Part shown: positions 16,575-24,556 of the stretch, piece by piece
How positions within the stretch are numbered: position 1 is the first letter of the stretch
How the letters are laid out: every line of letters begins with the position of its first letter
Assembly: GCF_016862095.1 (NCBI RefSeq)
Contig: NZ_BOMH01000005.1
Coordinates: 1 to 64,000, forward strand
Reading direction: 5' to 3'
DNA: 64,000 nt
From: Actinoplanes cyaneus
GTDB lineage: Bacteria; Actinomycetota; Actinomycetes; Mycobacteriales; Micromonosporaceae
Position numbers and translations under genes: made by a program
Notes under the pieces: model-generated
Database searches by the model: none
What the model was told of the DNA's origin: nothing
What the model saw: the letters and a program-made list of their open reading frames with translations, nothing else

Positions 16575-17390
16575 TTACTTCTGGAGCGCGCAGGTGGACA
16601 GTCCCTCGGCGTTCAGGTCCGGCTTCGCGGCGGCCCGGCCGATGGCGGTCTCCATCCGGTTGATCGTCGAGAAGCGCTTGTCCTTCAGCGGGCCGAGGAT
16701 CGCGTTCTGGATGAAGTTGGCGCCACCCTGGCCCACGGTGCTGGCCAGACGCTTGTTGGCCTCCTGGATCTGGGTGTTGAGCAGGGCCAGGTTCCGCTCG
16801 ATCTCGGCCTTGGCCGACGCCGGGACGGCCGGCAGCGCGCCGCTCACGTTCGGGCAGTTCACGGTCGGGACGCCGGTGGCCGCTCCGGTCGAGCCGTTCG
16901 ATCCGGCGTTCGCGGCCGGGGCCGCCGTCACCGCGGCCGGCTCCGGCGCCGCGTTGCCGCCGCCGTTCTGGTTCAGGCCGCAGGTGGCGAGCGAGTCGAC
17001 CGGCAGGTTCGGTTTGGCCGCGGTCCGCCCGATCGAGATCGCGATCCGGTCGATCGTCGACGCGCGCTTGTCCTTCAGCGGGCCGAGGATCGCGTTCTGG
17101 ATGAAGTTCGGGCCACCCTGACCGACGCTCGTGGCGAGGCGCTTGTTCGCCTCCTGGATCTGGGTGTTCAGCAGCGCCAGGTTGCGCTCCACCTCGGCCT
17201 TGGCCGAGGCCGGGACGGCCGGCAACTGCGGCGCGACCTGCGGGCAGTTCACGGTGGGCACGGCCTCCGAGGTCGCCGCGTTCGCCACGCCGAGCCCGAC
17301 ACCGGCCAGAACGACCGCGACGCCGACGATGCCGGCGACCCGCCAGCGCCGGACGTTGGATCCGCCCGCGTTACTCCGGTAGCGCTTCAT
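16575..17390 (-). CDS. Exported protein made of two near-identical repeats
   Basis: 271 residues from the ATG at 17390, which has AGGAGGA upstream (an ATG eight codons earlier does not). A short basic start and one hydrophobic helix (VAGIVGVAVVLAGVGLGVA) form a signal peptide or anchor. Two 75-residue units follow, joined by an Ala/Gly/Asn linker. Each opens with PTVNCPxV, contains LPAVPASAKAE, ERNLALLNTQIQEANKRLA and NFIQNAILGPLKDKR, and closes with a cysteine. The cysteine at each end of a unit suggests one disulfide per unit. Mostly helical and secreted; function unknown. The high identity between units implies a recent internal duplication. Confidence 0.8.
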   Translation of the reverse strand: MKRYRSNAGGSNVRRWRVAGIVGVAVVLAGVGLGVANAATSEAVPTVNCPQVAPQLPAVPASAKAEVERNLALLNTQIQEANKRLATSVGQGGPNFIQNAILGPLKDKRASTIDRIAISIGRTAAKPNLPVDSLATCGLNQNGGGNAAPEPAAVTAAPAANAGSNGSTGAATGVPTVNCPNVSGALPAVPASAKAEIERNLALLNTQIQEANKRLASTVGQGGANFIQNAILGPLKDKRFSTINRMETAIGRAAAKPDLNAEGLSTCALQK

Positions 17391-17750
17391 TGTGCTTCCT
17401 CCTGCTCGGATCACGTTCTCAACCCGTCCTTACGGGAACGCTCCCAAGCCGGATCGAACTAAAGGAAAACTTAAGGATCATGGGACTGCGGTCTTAAGGC
17501 GCGACTTATCGCCTCCACTTTCAACTGCGAATCCCCTCCTCTGGTACGGATGTGGACCCCCGGGCAACCTCACGAGCGCCGCCCGCCACCGCATCCGCGA
17601 CGCCCGCCCGGCACCGGGCCGCCCCGGCGCCACCGCCATCACGGTGCCCGCGCCTACCGCCATCGCGGTAGCCGTGCCCACCGCCATCGCGGTGGCCGTG
17701 ACCACCGGCACAGCCACGTCCCCGGTGACTCTGTGTCAGACTCGGCGACC
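17391..17750. other. Gene-free region with short tandem repeats
   Basis: About 360 bases between divergent genes. It contains an AT-richer stretch near 17455-17510 that is likely to hold the leftward promoter. Two copies of a 24-base unit (17652-17675 and 17676-17699) centred on ACCGCCATCGCGGT follow; this core is nearly palindromic. No credible gene was found. Confidence 0.6.
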
Positions 17751-18464
17751 ATGAATCTCCCTGCCGAGGTCCGCGCGCTCGTCCGCACCCGTCTCAGCCC
17801 GGAGACCGCGACGGCTTACCTGGACATGGCCCGCCCGTCCGTCGGCTACGTCCTGGCCGACGAGGGCTGGAGCGCGTTCGGCGGCGACCCCTCAGTGGCA
17901 GCGTTCGACTGGCCCCTCTACCAGGGCACCCCCATGCTGATGCTGGCCCAGATCGACTGCGCCGAAGCGGCCGAGCTGCTCGGCGGCGCGTGGCCGTTCA
18001 CCGACGAGGGCCGGCTGTTGTTCTTCCACGACGAGGACTTCGCCGCGCCGTACTCGGGAACGGAGGGTGACGACGCGTGCCGGGTCCTGCACGTGGCCAA
18101 CGCCCCGGTCGCCACGCTGCCGGCCCACCGCCGCACGATCCCGCCGCTCCCCCTGGCGCCCACCCCACTCGCCGCGCTGCCCAGCTGGCAGGACGCCGCC
18201 GTCGACACGCTGGGCCTCCCGACCCGCGACCTGATCGACCTGTGGGAGGACATCGCCCCACTCCTGCCCGCCCCGCGCCACCGCCTGCTCGGCCACCACG
18301 ACAAGCAGGGCCCCGAAGTCACCGGCCATCGCCCGTTGCTCCAGGTGGAGGCCGAGGAGGGCACGCAGTGGGGCGAAGTGGTGAGCGTGACGTTCTGGAT
18401 CACCGACGCCGACCTGCGAGCCGGCCGCACCACCAACGTCCGCCGCTCCTACGAGGTCGCCTGA
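17751..18464 (+). CDS. DUF1963 (YwqG-like) protein
   Basis: 237 residues from the ATG at 17751. The family pattern is visible: a helical start, then GYVLADEGWSAFGGDP, WPLYQGTPMLMLAQIDCAEA, and WPFTDEGRLLFFHDEDF. The second half carries repeated strand-turn-strand elements ending in VSVTFWITDADLRAGRTTN. Proteins of this family are cytoplasmic and of unknown biochemical role; some sit in polymorphic-toxin immunity neighbourhoods. No toxin gene is adjacent here. It converges on the membrane protein of the nucleosidase locus. Confidence 0.8.
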   Translation: MNLPAEVRALVRTRLSPETATAYLDMARPSVGYVLADEGWSAFGGDPSVAAFDWPLYQGTPMLMLAQIDCAEAAELLGGAWPFTDEGRLLFFHDEDFAAPYSGTEGDDACRVLHVANAPVATLPAHRRTIPPLPLAPTPLAALPSWQDAAVDTLGLPTRDLIDLWEDIAPLLPAPRHRLLGHHDKQGPEVTGHRPLLQVEAEEGTQWGEVVSVTFWITDADLRAGRTTNVRRSYEVA

Positions 18465-18550
18465 CTCCCTTCCCTGTACGCCCCGGCCCACCGACCACCG
18501 CCACTTGATCACTCCCCCATTCCCACACCGCCCACAGCGCCACCCGCCGG

Positions 18551-20527
18551 TCATGTTCGCGAGCCAGCGCCGCGGCGATATGCAGCACCCTTCCACCAGC
18601 GTCGCCCCTCGGCGGCGATACCTTCGAGGACGAACAGCGCGTGCCGCAGCCCGGTAGCGTCCTGGACGGCATCAGCCAGCACCCGAGGATCTTCGTCCAC
18701 GCCCGGACGGCCGTTCTCGGTCACCGCCACCTCGATGTCGGCGCCGTTGACGAGGTGTAGATGGAACTCGCTGGCCTCGTCATCACGCACCGACACCTGA
18801 ACGGCTGCGACGGCGTCGTACCGGTAGTTGGTCCGTTCCCAGCGCAGGAATTTCGCGTCCTCGAAGTCCAGCTCAGTGGTCAGTTGCCGAACACCGTCCG
18901 AAGTGAGAAGAAAGACCAGCAATCGATATCGCGTGTAACGCCACGGCCCATTCTTGACCCGCGCTTTCCGGCTGCTCCGTCCTCGCGCCTCCAGCGACGC
19001 ATATGCCTGGATGTCGCTCCACTTCAGCCGGTATTCCTCGATAGCCCGGTTCAGCAGCAGGCGACGATCGCAGTCGAGCCATTGCGCCATTTGCGTGTCG
19101 GTCGGCCGATCGGCCAGCCGTTGCAGCCAGCGTCGGTACTCGGCGTTGTACTGCTCCAGCCGCCGCTCACGATCGATTCTTCTGACACGAACATGCTTGT
19201 GGTCCGCCAGAATCCGGAGTCCGAGCATGAACGCCACCGCTCCAGCGAGCGCGAGGACGAGAACCGCGCCGGTGGCACGAAGAACATCCTGTCTCAGGGC
19301 GGATTGCGTAACCCATGCCAGGGCGATCAGCGACAGGACCGCGTCTGCTCCGGCGGCCAGCCTGAGCCGTGCTGGTACACCCGGCCGCGGATCGAGTTCC
19401 TCGCCTCTCGTCCAACGGATTCGCATATCCCTGACCTGAAAACGGACAAGCCATTTGATCTCGTCGGCACCGACCTCCCGCTCCCGGTATGCCTCCACCA
19501 GATCGTTGCGGAGCCGGGACAATGGAATCTCGGTGGCATCGAGCCAGGCCCTGCGCTCCCGGTCATCCGACGGTGCGAAGCGCCGGACGTAGCTGCGATA
19601 CAGGCGGTCGACCTGATCAGCGAAGCCGCCCGGGCGCAACGCGTCATAGCTGAAGCGGACAGCGCGGCGTTCCCGCTCGCTCGCCCGTAGCGCCTCGTCG
19701 CGGAACCGCCATTCCACTCCGAGCCTGAGGGCGATCCCGACGGTTACCACTAGGCCCACCAGGGCTACCGTCGCGGAGACGTCACCGCGCTGCGCGACGA
19801 GCCAGCCGAGAGTTCCCGACGCAACGATCACCACGGTGGTGGAGATTCCCGCTGAGGCCCTGACCACCGGTGAGGCGACGAACCCGCGCACCGGGCAGAT
19901 TCGCGGCGGCCGAGGGTCGGGCTCGAAGAACTTCCAGACCCGGGTGCGCCGATTTCCCGCCTTCTGATTGGCTTGCGCCTCCTGGACGTCCCGGTGCCAC
20001 AGCTCGTCCTTGAGCGAGCCTTGGATAAGGCGTTCCAGGTGCGTTCGGATCGCCGCGCTGAGATCAGTCGGCAAACTGTTGAGGTCAGCCTCGATGCCGG
20101 TTCCCTCGAATGGCTCGTCGGGCCTTGACCGGCCGGCGAGCACAAGCCGCTGGATGACGCCGATTCCGGCGGACCACCTACTTCGAGGCAGTTCGACGAT
20201 CCGCTTGAGCTCGGTCATCACCCGCTCGGACTCCTCCTCGGAAAGCTCCCAGAATGTCCGGCCACCGAAGAAGGCAAGCAGCCAGTGGAAGCAGATCTCT
20301 CCCGAATCCCGGTCCTCCGCGATGACCTCGTCCAACAGCCTCCTGGCGGTCGTCGGCTGACCGGATCTCAGAAACCGGAGCGCGGACTCCAGCTTCTCTT
20401 CGAGGGAGGCTTCCGGGGGCGGAAGCTCGTAGTAGTTGTTGTGGACGCCGCCATGAATGGTGTCGGCCACCGCGCCGTGGCTGCCGCCTTCAGTGCGAAC
20501 CTTCGCGTCGACGGGAGCCTGGCTCAC
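18551..20527 (-). CDS. Membrane partner protein with N-terminal amyloid-like motif
   Basis: 658 residues from a GTG that overlaps the nucleosidase stop (GTGA). Residues 14-30 read GGSHGAVADTIHGGVHN, almost the same as the C-terminus of the nucleosidase upstream. A helical, TPR-like segment follows (about 43-175; LEEKLESALRFLRSGQPTTA, ARRLLDEVIAED). Two membrane helices lie near 222-245 and 250-270, and two more near 393-409 and 418-440. Charged cytosolic parts separate the pairs. The C-terminal 130 residues form a beta-rich domain (WRYTRYRLLVFLLTSDGVRQ, YRYDAVAAVQVSV). No NACHT or P-loop is seen. It is plausibly the sensor or membrane-acting partner of the nucleosidase. GC content and codon use look lower than in neighbours. 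Confidence 0.75.
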   Translation of the reverse strand: MSQAPVDAKVRTEGGSHGAVADTIHGGVHNNYYELPPPEASLEEKLESALRFLRSGQPTTARRLLDEVIAEDRDSGEICFHWLLAFFGGRTFWELSEEESERVMTELKRIVELPRSRWSAGIGVIQRLVLAGRSRPDEPFEGTGIEADLNSLPTDLSAAIRTHLERLIQGSLKDELWHRDVQEAQANQKAGNRRTRVWKFFEPDPRPPRICPVRGFVASPVVRASAGISTTVVIVASGTLGWLVAQRGDVSATVALVGLVVTVGIALRLGVEWRFRDEALRASERERRAVRFSYDALRPGGFADQVDRLYRSYVRRFAPSDDRERRAWLDATEIPLSRLRNDLVEAYREREVGADEIKWLVRFQVRDMRIRWTRGEELDPRPGVPARLRLAAGADAVLSLIALAWVTQSALRQDVLRATGAVLVLALAGAVAFMLGLRILADHKHVRVRRIDRERRLEQYNAEYRRWLQRLADRPTDTQMAQWLDCDRRLLLNRAIEEYRLKWSDIQAYASLEARGRSSRKARVKNGPWRYTRYRLLVFLLTSDGVRQLTTELDFEDAKFLRWERTNYRYDAVAAVQVSVRDDEASEFHLHLVNGADIEVAVTENGRPGVDEDPRVLADAVQDATGLRHALFVLEGIAAEGRRWWKGAAYRRGAGSRT

Positions 20528-21447
20528 GGTTGCCCCGGCTCCTCGGCACGTCGGGCCGCCGCAGAGCCCAGGTGGGAGTTGTGCACACCGCCGTGGATGA
20601 TCCCGGCCACCGCGCCGTGGCTTCCACCACGTGTCTTCACCTGAATCCCGCTCGAATCGGTGATCGCTGCCGCCGTCTCCGAAGCATGGTCGACAGCCAG
20701 ATCGGCAGCCAGCGTGACGGCAAAGGCCGCGGCGGTCCGAATGGCGCGGTCCTGCCAGTAGTCACCGTCAGTCTGTGCTTTGGTCCCATCGGCTGCGTCG
20801 CTGATTGCCCGGATCACCGCTCCCGGCACAGCGTTGAGTTGTCCCGCCTTCGCGAAACCCGCGGCCTCCATCTCGATGGCGATCGCGTCCTCGTAGTGTT
20901 CCTTGATCCAGGACAGCGGATCCGACGCCGGTGCGTCGTGCAGGACCTCGCCAGAGGCTATCGGGCCGAAATGCACTTGCGGGGAATCCGCTGCGGGACG
21001 CGCGGCTCGTTCTCGATCGTATTGACGGCGCAGTTGGTGAGCGGCCTGCTCGATGCCGTGATCGATGTCCCAGACCCGGGGACGTGACTTCAACCCGCCG
21101 GCTCGGGCGGCAGCACCGTGGTAGCCGTACACGTGCGTCGCAACCACGATGTCGCCCAGGTCAAGGCTCGCTTTCAGTCGGCCTGCGACTCCGACGAGCA
21201 GGATCGCCGCAGGTTCGAAGGTACTGATGGCACGTTCCGCGATCACTGCCGACGAGTGGTTACCCATTCCGGTGAGGACGATGATGGCGTCGCCCACGCC
21301 TCCGGGCAGAGAGCCGGCCTCGAACCGGGTGCCCGCGACGCGAGGCGTACGCCGGATGTCGGTGAGCCGAGCACGGACAGCCTCGTATTCCAGGTCGAGT
21401 GCGGTCAGGAGGATGATGGGCGACGGCTTCCATCGATGCTCATTCAT
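20524..21447 (-). CDS. PNP/MTAN-type nucleosidase with C-terminal amyloid-like motif
   Basis: 307 residues. Residues 10-255 form a purine nucleoside phosphorylase/MTA-SAH nucleosidase fold. The acidic start is ALDLEYEAV (E20/E22), the base of the pocket is VGVAGRLKASLDLGDIVVAT, the ribose-binding motif is IEMEAAG (192-197) and the catalytic segment is ISDAAD (D217). Ordinary MTA/SAH nucleosidases stop about here. This one adds a tail ending in GGSHGAVAGIIHGGVHNSH (274-292), repeated at the N-terminus of the coupled membrane protein. Related PNP domains act as ATP-cleaving immune effectors (Detocs) and as NLR effector domains. I infer a regulated nucleotide-destroying effector; a metabolic role remains possible. 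Confidence 0.85.
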   Translation of the reverse strand: MNEHRWKPSPIILLTALDLEYEAVRARLTDIRRTPRVAGTRFEAGSLPGGVGDAIIVLTGMGNHSSAVIAERAISTFEPAAILLVGVAGRLKASLDLGDIVVATHVYGYHGAAARAGGLKSRPRVWDIDHGIEQAAHQLRRQYDRERAARPAADSPQVHFGPIASGEVLHDAPASDPLSWIKEHYEDAIAIEMEAAGFAKAGQLNAVPGAVIRAISDAADGTKAQTDGDYWQDRAIRTAAAFAVTLAADLAVDHASETAAAITDSSGIQVKTRGGSHGAVAGIIHGGVHNSHLGSAAARRAEEPGQP

Positions 21448-21453
21448 GGGCTC

Positions 21454-21477
21454 AAGCTAACTTAGTGTCAAAGACAC
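21454..21477 (-). promoter_or_regulatory. Leaderless promoter and operator of the nucleosidase pair
   Basis: Reading leftward, TAGCTT (21459-21454) stands six bases before the ATG at 21447, the leaderless spacing. The perfect palindrome GTGTCAAAGACAC (21465-21477) lies just upstream of this -10 box, so a bound repressor would block the polymerase. The same half-sites recur at 21537-21551 on the Nudix regulator side. Confidence 0.65.
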
Positions 21478-21536
21478 AGTAAGTGTTCGGCCAGCAAACC
21501 CACCGGGGTGGGCATTCCGACACATGGCATGAGTTT

Positions 21537-21564
21537 GTGTCAATCAGACACTAATCGCTATGCT
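21537..21564 (+). promoter_or_regulatory. Operator and leaderless promoter of the Nudix regulator
   Basis: GTGTCAATCAGACAC (21537-21551) overlaps a TTGTGT -35 element (21535-21540). TATGCT (21559-21564) follows after 18 bases and stands six bases before the ATG at 21571. With the 21465-21477 site this gives two GTGTC/GACAC sites (spacers of three and five bases) in one divergent control region, as expected for an autoregulated repressor. Confidence 0.65.
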
Positions 21565-21570
21565 GCGAGT

Positions 21571-22293
21571 ATGACTGCGCGGGATCACGCCATGCTGCGA
21601 CTCGCGGTCGACCTCGCGATTCTCACGGTGCGGAACAACGCCCTCCACGTGTTGGTCATCACCAGAGGGAAGGAACCGTTCCTCGGTTCCCTGGCACTGC
21701 CTGGCGGCTTCTTGCGTGCCGGCGAGGACCTGCGCGCCGCCGCCGTACGGGAACTGAGAGAAGAGACCGGCCTCGACGGCCGGGACATGCACCTCGAACA
21801 ACTTGCCACTTATGGACGTCCTGATCGTGACCCCAGGGGACGTGTCGTCAGCGTCGCCTACCTCACCATCGCGCCGGACCTGCCGGCCCCGGAGGCCGGA
21901 TCGGACGCCGCCTCAGCGCTGTGGGTTCCGATCTCGAAAGCCCAAAGTCGGCTGGCCTTCGATCACGATGACATCCTGCGTGATGCCGTCGAGCGCGCCC
22001 GGACCCGGCTGGAGTTCACGACGCTGGCGACAGCGTTCTGCGGACCGACCTTCACCGTCGGAGACCTGCGTAAGGTCTACGAGGTCGTTTGGGATCAGCC
22101 CCTCGACCCGCGAAACTTCAGCCGCAAGGTTCTCAACACCGCCGGATTCATCGAGGCCACCGGCCAGAAACGCATTCCGCAGCTAGGCCGGCCCGCAGCC
22201 CTCTATCGACGCGGTGATCAGCAAACGCTGAATCCGCCCATTCTGCGCAGCAACGGCGGGCCGGAGCTGGAAGCCATCTCCGTCGATCGGTAG
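21571..22293 (+). CDS. NrtR-type Nudix and winged-helix transcription regulator
   Basis: 240 residues from the ATG at 21571; an upstream in-frame GTG at 21508 would span the operator. The Nudix domain (about 10-150) keeps the full catalytic box, GGFLRAGEDLRAAAVRELRE followed by ETGL, so ADP-ribose or a related nucleotide could be bound and perhaps cleaved. The C-terminal 80 residues form the winged helix typical of NrtR (FTVGDLRKVYEVVWDQPLDP, then NFSRKVLNTAGFIEATG). NrtR proteins normally repress NAD synthesis genes and respond to ADP-ribose. Here the only divergent target is the nucleosidase/membrane pair, an unusual regulon. Confidence 0.85.
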   Translation: MTARDHAMLRLAVDLAILTVRNNALHVLVITRGKEPFLGSLALPGGFLRAGEDLRAAAVRELREETGLDGRDMHLEQLATYGRPDRDPRGRVVSVAYLTIAPDLPAPEAGSDAASALWVPISKAQSRLAFDHDDILRDAVERARTRLEFTTLATAFCGPTFTVGDLRKVYEVVWDQPLDPRNFSRKVLNTAGFIEATGQKRIPQLGRPAALYRRGDQQTLNPPILRSNGGPELEAISVDR

Positions 22294-22444
22294 TCCGACG
22301 CCGCCACAGAGCGGGTGCCGCCACGCGGCGGGGCACGCGACGGTGTGGCACGAAGGCGTGACGTAGCGTCTCCTGATCCTTCATAGAGTCCTGTGCAGAC
22401 GGACCGCGACGGACGGCCGCGACAGACTCACGGGGACTGCCATC

Positions 22445-23164
22445 ATGCGTACCAGAATCGTTGTTTTCGCCGGTGCCGCCGCGTTCGCCCTGCTCGCCGG
22501 CGGGTGCGGCGACAAGCCGGTCGCGGCCCCCGCCGCTCCGGGAGCAGCGACCTCCGCGACCGCCGGGGCACCCGCCGAGGCGTCGGCCGGCGCGTCCGCC
22601 GTGGCGCCTGGTGGCGCACCCAGCGAGGCACCGGCCGGCGTGTCCACCGGGACGCCGGGTGGCGCGCCCGCGACGTCGAAGCCGGCCACGGTCCCGGTGA
22701 AGACCGCGAAGCCCGCCCCGGTCGGCGACCCCGGCGACGGCGGCAACTGGTTCGGCGCGCTCAAGCCCTGCCCCAACAAGGAGCAGGAGGTCGAGGTCCA
22801 GAAGATGGCCACCGGTGACCTGACCGGCGACGGTGTGGCCGACGTCCTGGTGGCGCGTAGCTGCACCGCGATCACGTCGTACTGGCCGAGCACGGTGGAG
22901 ATCTTCGACGGGGCCGCCGGCGGCGAGAAGCCGAAGCGGATCGGCACCCTGCTCGGCGACCTCGGCCCGACCGACGTCCCGGCGGTCCAGTCCCTGAAGG
23001 TCAGCGACCGGGTGCTCACCATCACCGCGTACGGCAGGAGCAAGATGGCCCCGGCCGCGTGCCCCGACCTGAAGCTGACCTACCAGTACAAGTACAGCGG
23101 CGGCCAGTTCGCCCGGACCAACCGTAACGCCGTGACTGCGAAGGACTGCCTGCCCATCCAGTGA
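22445..23164 (+). CDS. Lipoprotein with long Ala/Pro linker
   Basis: 239 residues. A signal peptide ends in a lipobox (LLAGGC), so the protein is anchored on the outer face of the membrane. Residues 25-90 are an Ala/Gly/Pro linker with repeated APAxAS and PGGAP elements, a spacer through the cell wall. The folded part (about 95-239) begins GDGGNWFGALKPCPN and contains TGDLTGDGVADVLVA, a calcium-binding FG-GAP/VCBS-like turn. Four cysteines in the folded part could form two disulfides. Function unknown; it probably interacts with surface ligands. Confidence 0.78.
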   Translation: MRTRIVVFAGAAAFALLAGGCGDKPVAAPAAPGAATSATAGAPAEASAGASAVAPGGAPSEAPAGVSTGTPGGAPATSKPATVPVKTAKPAPVGDPGDGGNWFGALKPCPNKEQEVEVQKMATGDLTGDGVADVLVARSCTAITSYWPSTVEIFDGAAGGEKPKRIGTLLGDLGPTDVPAVQSLKVSDRVLTITAYGRSKMAPAACPDLKLTYQYKYSGGQFARTNRNAVTAKDCLPIQ

Positions 23165-23245
23165 CCGGCCGGACCGGAGTGCGCCGCCGACTCGCCCACC
23201 GGCCGCTGATCGATCGGATCGGGGCGCGCCCTCTGATCAAAGGGG

Positions 23246-23283
23246 GCGCGCCCTCCATCGGTGAGCGATGACGGAGGGCGCGC
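23246..23283. terminator. Bidirectional hairpin terminator
   Basis: An 11-base-pair perfect stem (GCGCGCCCTCC with GGAGGGCGCGC) with an additional inner ATCG/CGAT pairing. A third GGGCGCGCCC copy at about 23222 allows an alternative fold. It lies between the lipoprotein and ald stops. Confidence 0.7.
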
Positions 23284-23295
23284 GGGGAGGTCGGA

Positions 23296-24414
23296 TCAGG
23301 CCGCGAGAACCGAGCTGACGGACTCGGTGGGGAGGCCCAGCGCTGAGCCGACGAGGTCGTTGGTGAGCGTGCCGGCGTGCACGTTGAGGCCGGACGCGAG
23401 CGCCGGGTCGGCCCGCAGCGCGTCCTTCCAGCCCAGGTCGGCGAGGCGCAGCACGTACGGCAGGGTGGCGTTCGTCAACGCGTACGTCGACGTGTTCGGC
23501 ACCGCGCCCGGCATGTTCGCCACGCAGTAGAAGACCGAGCCGTGCACCTGGTAGACCGGGTCCTGGTGGGTCGTGGGGTGCGAGTCCTCGAAGCAGCCGC
23601 CCTGGTCGATCGCGATGTCGACCAGCACCGAGCCCGGCTTCATCCGCTTGACCAGCGCGTTGCTGACCAGGGTCGGGGCCTTCGCGCCGGGCACCAGCAC
23701 CGCGCCGATGACCATGTCGGCCTCGAGGACGGACTGCTCGATTGCGTACGAGCTGGAGACCAGGGTCTTGATCCGCCCGCCGAACTGGGCGTCGATCTGC
23801 CGCAGCCGCGGGATGCTCAGATCAAGAACGGTCACCTCGGCGCCGAGCCCCAGCGCGATGGTCGCCGCGTTCACGCCGGACACGCCGCCACCGATCACCG
23901 TGATCTTGGCGGGGGCGACGCCGGGCACGCCACCCGGGAGGACGCCGCGGCCGCCGCTGTTGCGCATCAGGCTGTACGCGCCGACCTGCGGGGCGAGCCG
24001 GCCGGCGACCTCGGACATCGGGGCCAGCAGCGGCAGGGAGCCGTCGGCGAGCTGCACCGTCTCGTACGCGATGGCGGTCGTCCCGCTGTGCAGCAGCGCC
24101 TTCGTGCCCTCGGCGTCGGCGGCCAGGTGCAGGTAGGTGAAGAGCACCTGCCCGGCGCGCAGCCGGTGGTACTCCTCGGCGATCGGCTCCTTAACCTTGA
24201 GGATCATGTCGGCGGCGTCCCAGACGGCGTCAGCGTCGGGCAGGATCCGGGCGCCGGCCGCCACGTAGTCGTCGTCGCTGATCGCCGAGCCGGTCCCCGC
24301 GCCGGCCTGCACGAGGACCTCGTGCCCGTGACGGACGGCCTCCACCACACCCGCGGGCGTGATCGCCACCCGGTACTCGTGGTTCTTGACCTCTGTCGGC
24401 ACACCGATGTGCAT
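23296..24414 (-). CDS. ald: Alanine dehydrogenase
   Basis: 372 residues, standard length. It interconverts L-alanine and pyruvate plus ammonia with NAD(H) in the cytoplasm. Start chosen at the ATG at 24414, with GAGAGGA upstream and the family N-terminus MHIGVPTEVKNHEYRVAITP. Other hallmarks are the catalytic-lysine segment MILKVKEP, the YETVQL segment, the nucleotide-binding GGGVSGVNAA and the active-site region DIAIDQGGCFE. The divergent Lrp/AsnC gene is the expected regulator, as in mycobacterial ald/aldR. Confidence 0.96.
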   Translation of the reverse strand: MHIGVPTEVKNHEYRVAITPAGVVEAVRHGHEVLVQAGAGTGSAISDDDYVAAGARILPDADAVWDAADMILKVKEPIAEEYHRLRAGQVLFTYLHLAADAEGTKALLHSGTTAIAYETVQLADGSLPLLAPMSEVAGRLAPQVGAYSLMRNSGGRGVLPGGVPGVAPAKITVIGGGVSGVNAATIALGLGAEVTVLDLSIPRLRQIDAQFGGRIKTLVSSSYAIEQSVLEADMVIGAVLVPGAKAPTLVSNALVKRMKPGSVLVDIAIDQGGCFEDSHPTTHQDPVYQVHGSVFYCVANMPGAVPNTSTYALTNATLPYVLRLADLGWKDALRADPALASGLNVHAGTLTNDLVGSALGLPTESVSSVLAA

Positions 24415-24556
24415 GGGGATGTCCTCTCGCCCGGCGTCATGGGGATCACGCCTGATGCGGTTAGAGTGAAACGATGTGCAGTGAGCGGGCAAGTGGGGCG
24501 AACAAGATTCTGCCCAGTTGCCTGTTGATGCATTTGCTTCGACTGAACGGTGCCTC
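24415..24556. promoter_or_regulatory. ald / Lrp-type regulator divergent control region
   Basis: 142 bases between divergent starts, noticeably richer in A and T than the genes (for example AGATTCTGCCCAGTTGCC, TTGATGCATTTGCTT). AldR-type sites are weak A/T-flanked repeats, and several candidates are present. I cannot fix one by eye. Confidence 0.5.

Noticed and set aside
14902..17121. 739-codon open frame on the plus strand
   Set aside because: Antisense to the Spd-like, ribbon-helix-helix and duplicated secreted protein genes, with no recognisable domain. It also crosses a terminator.
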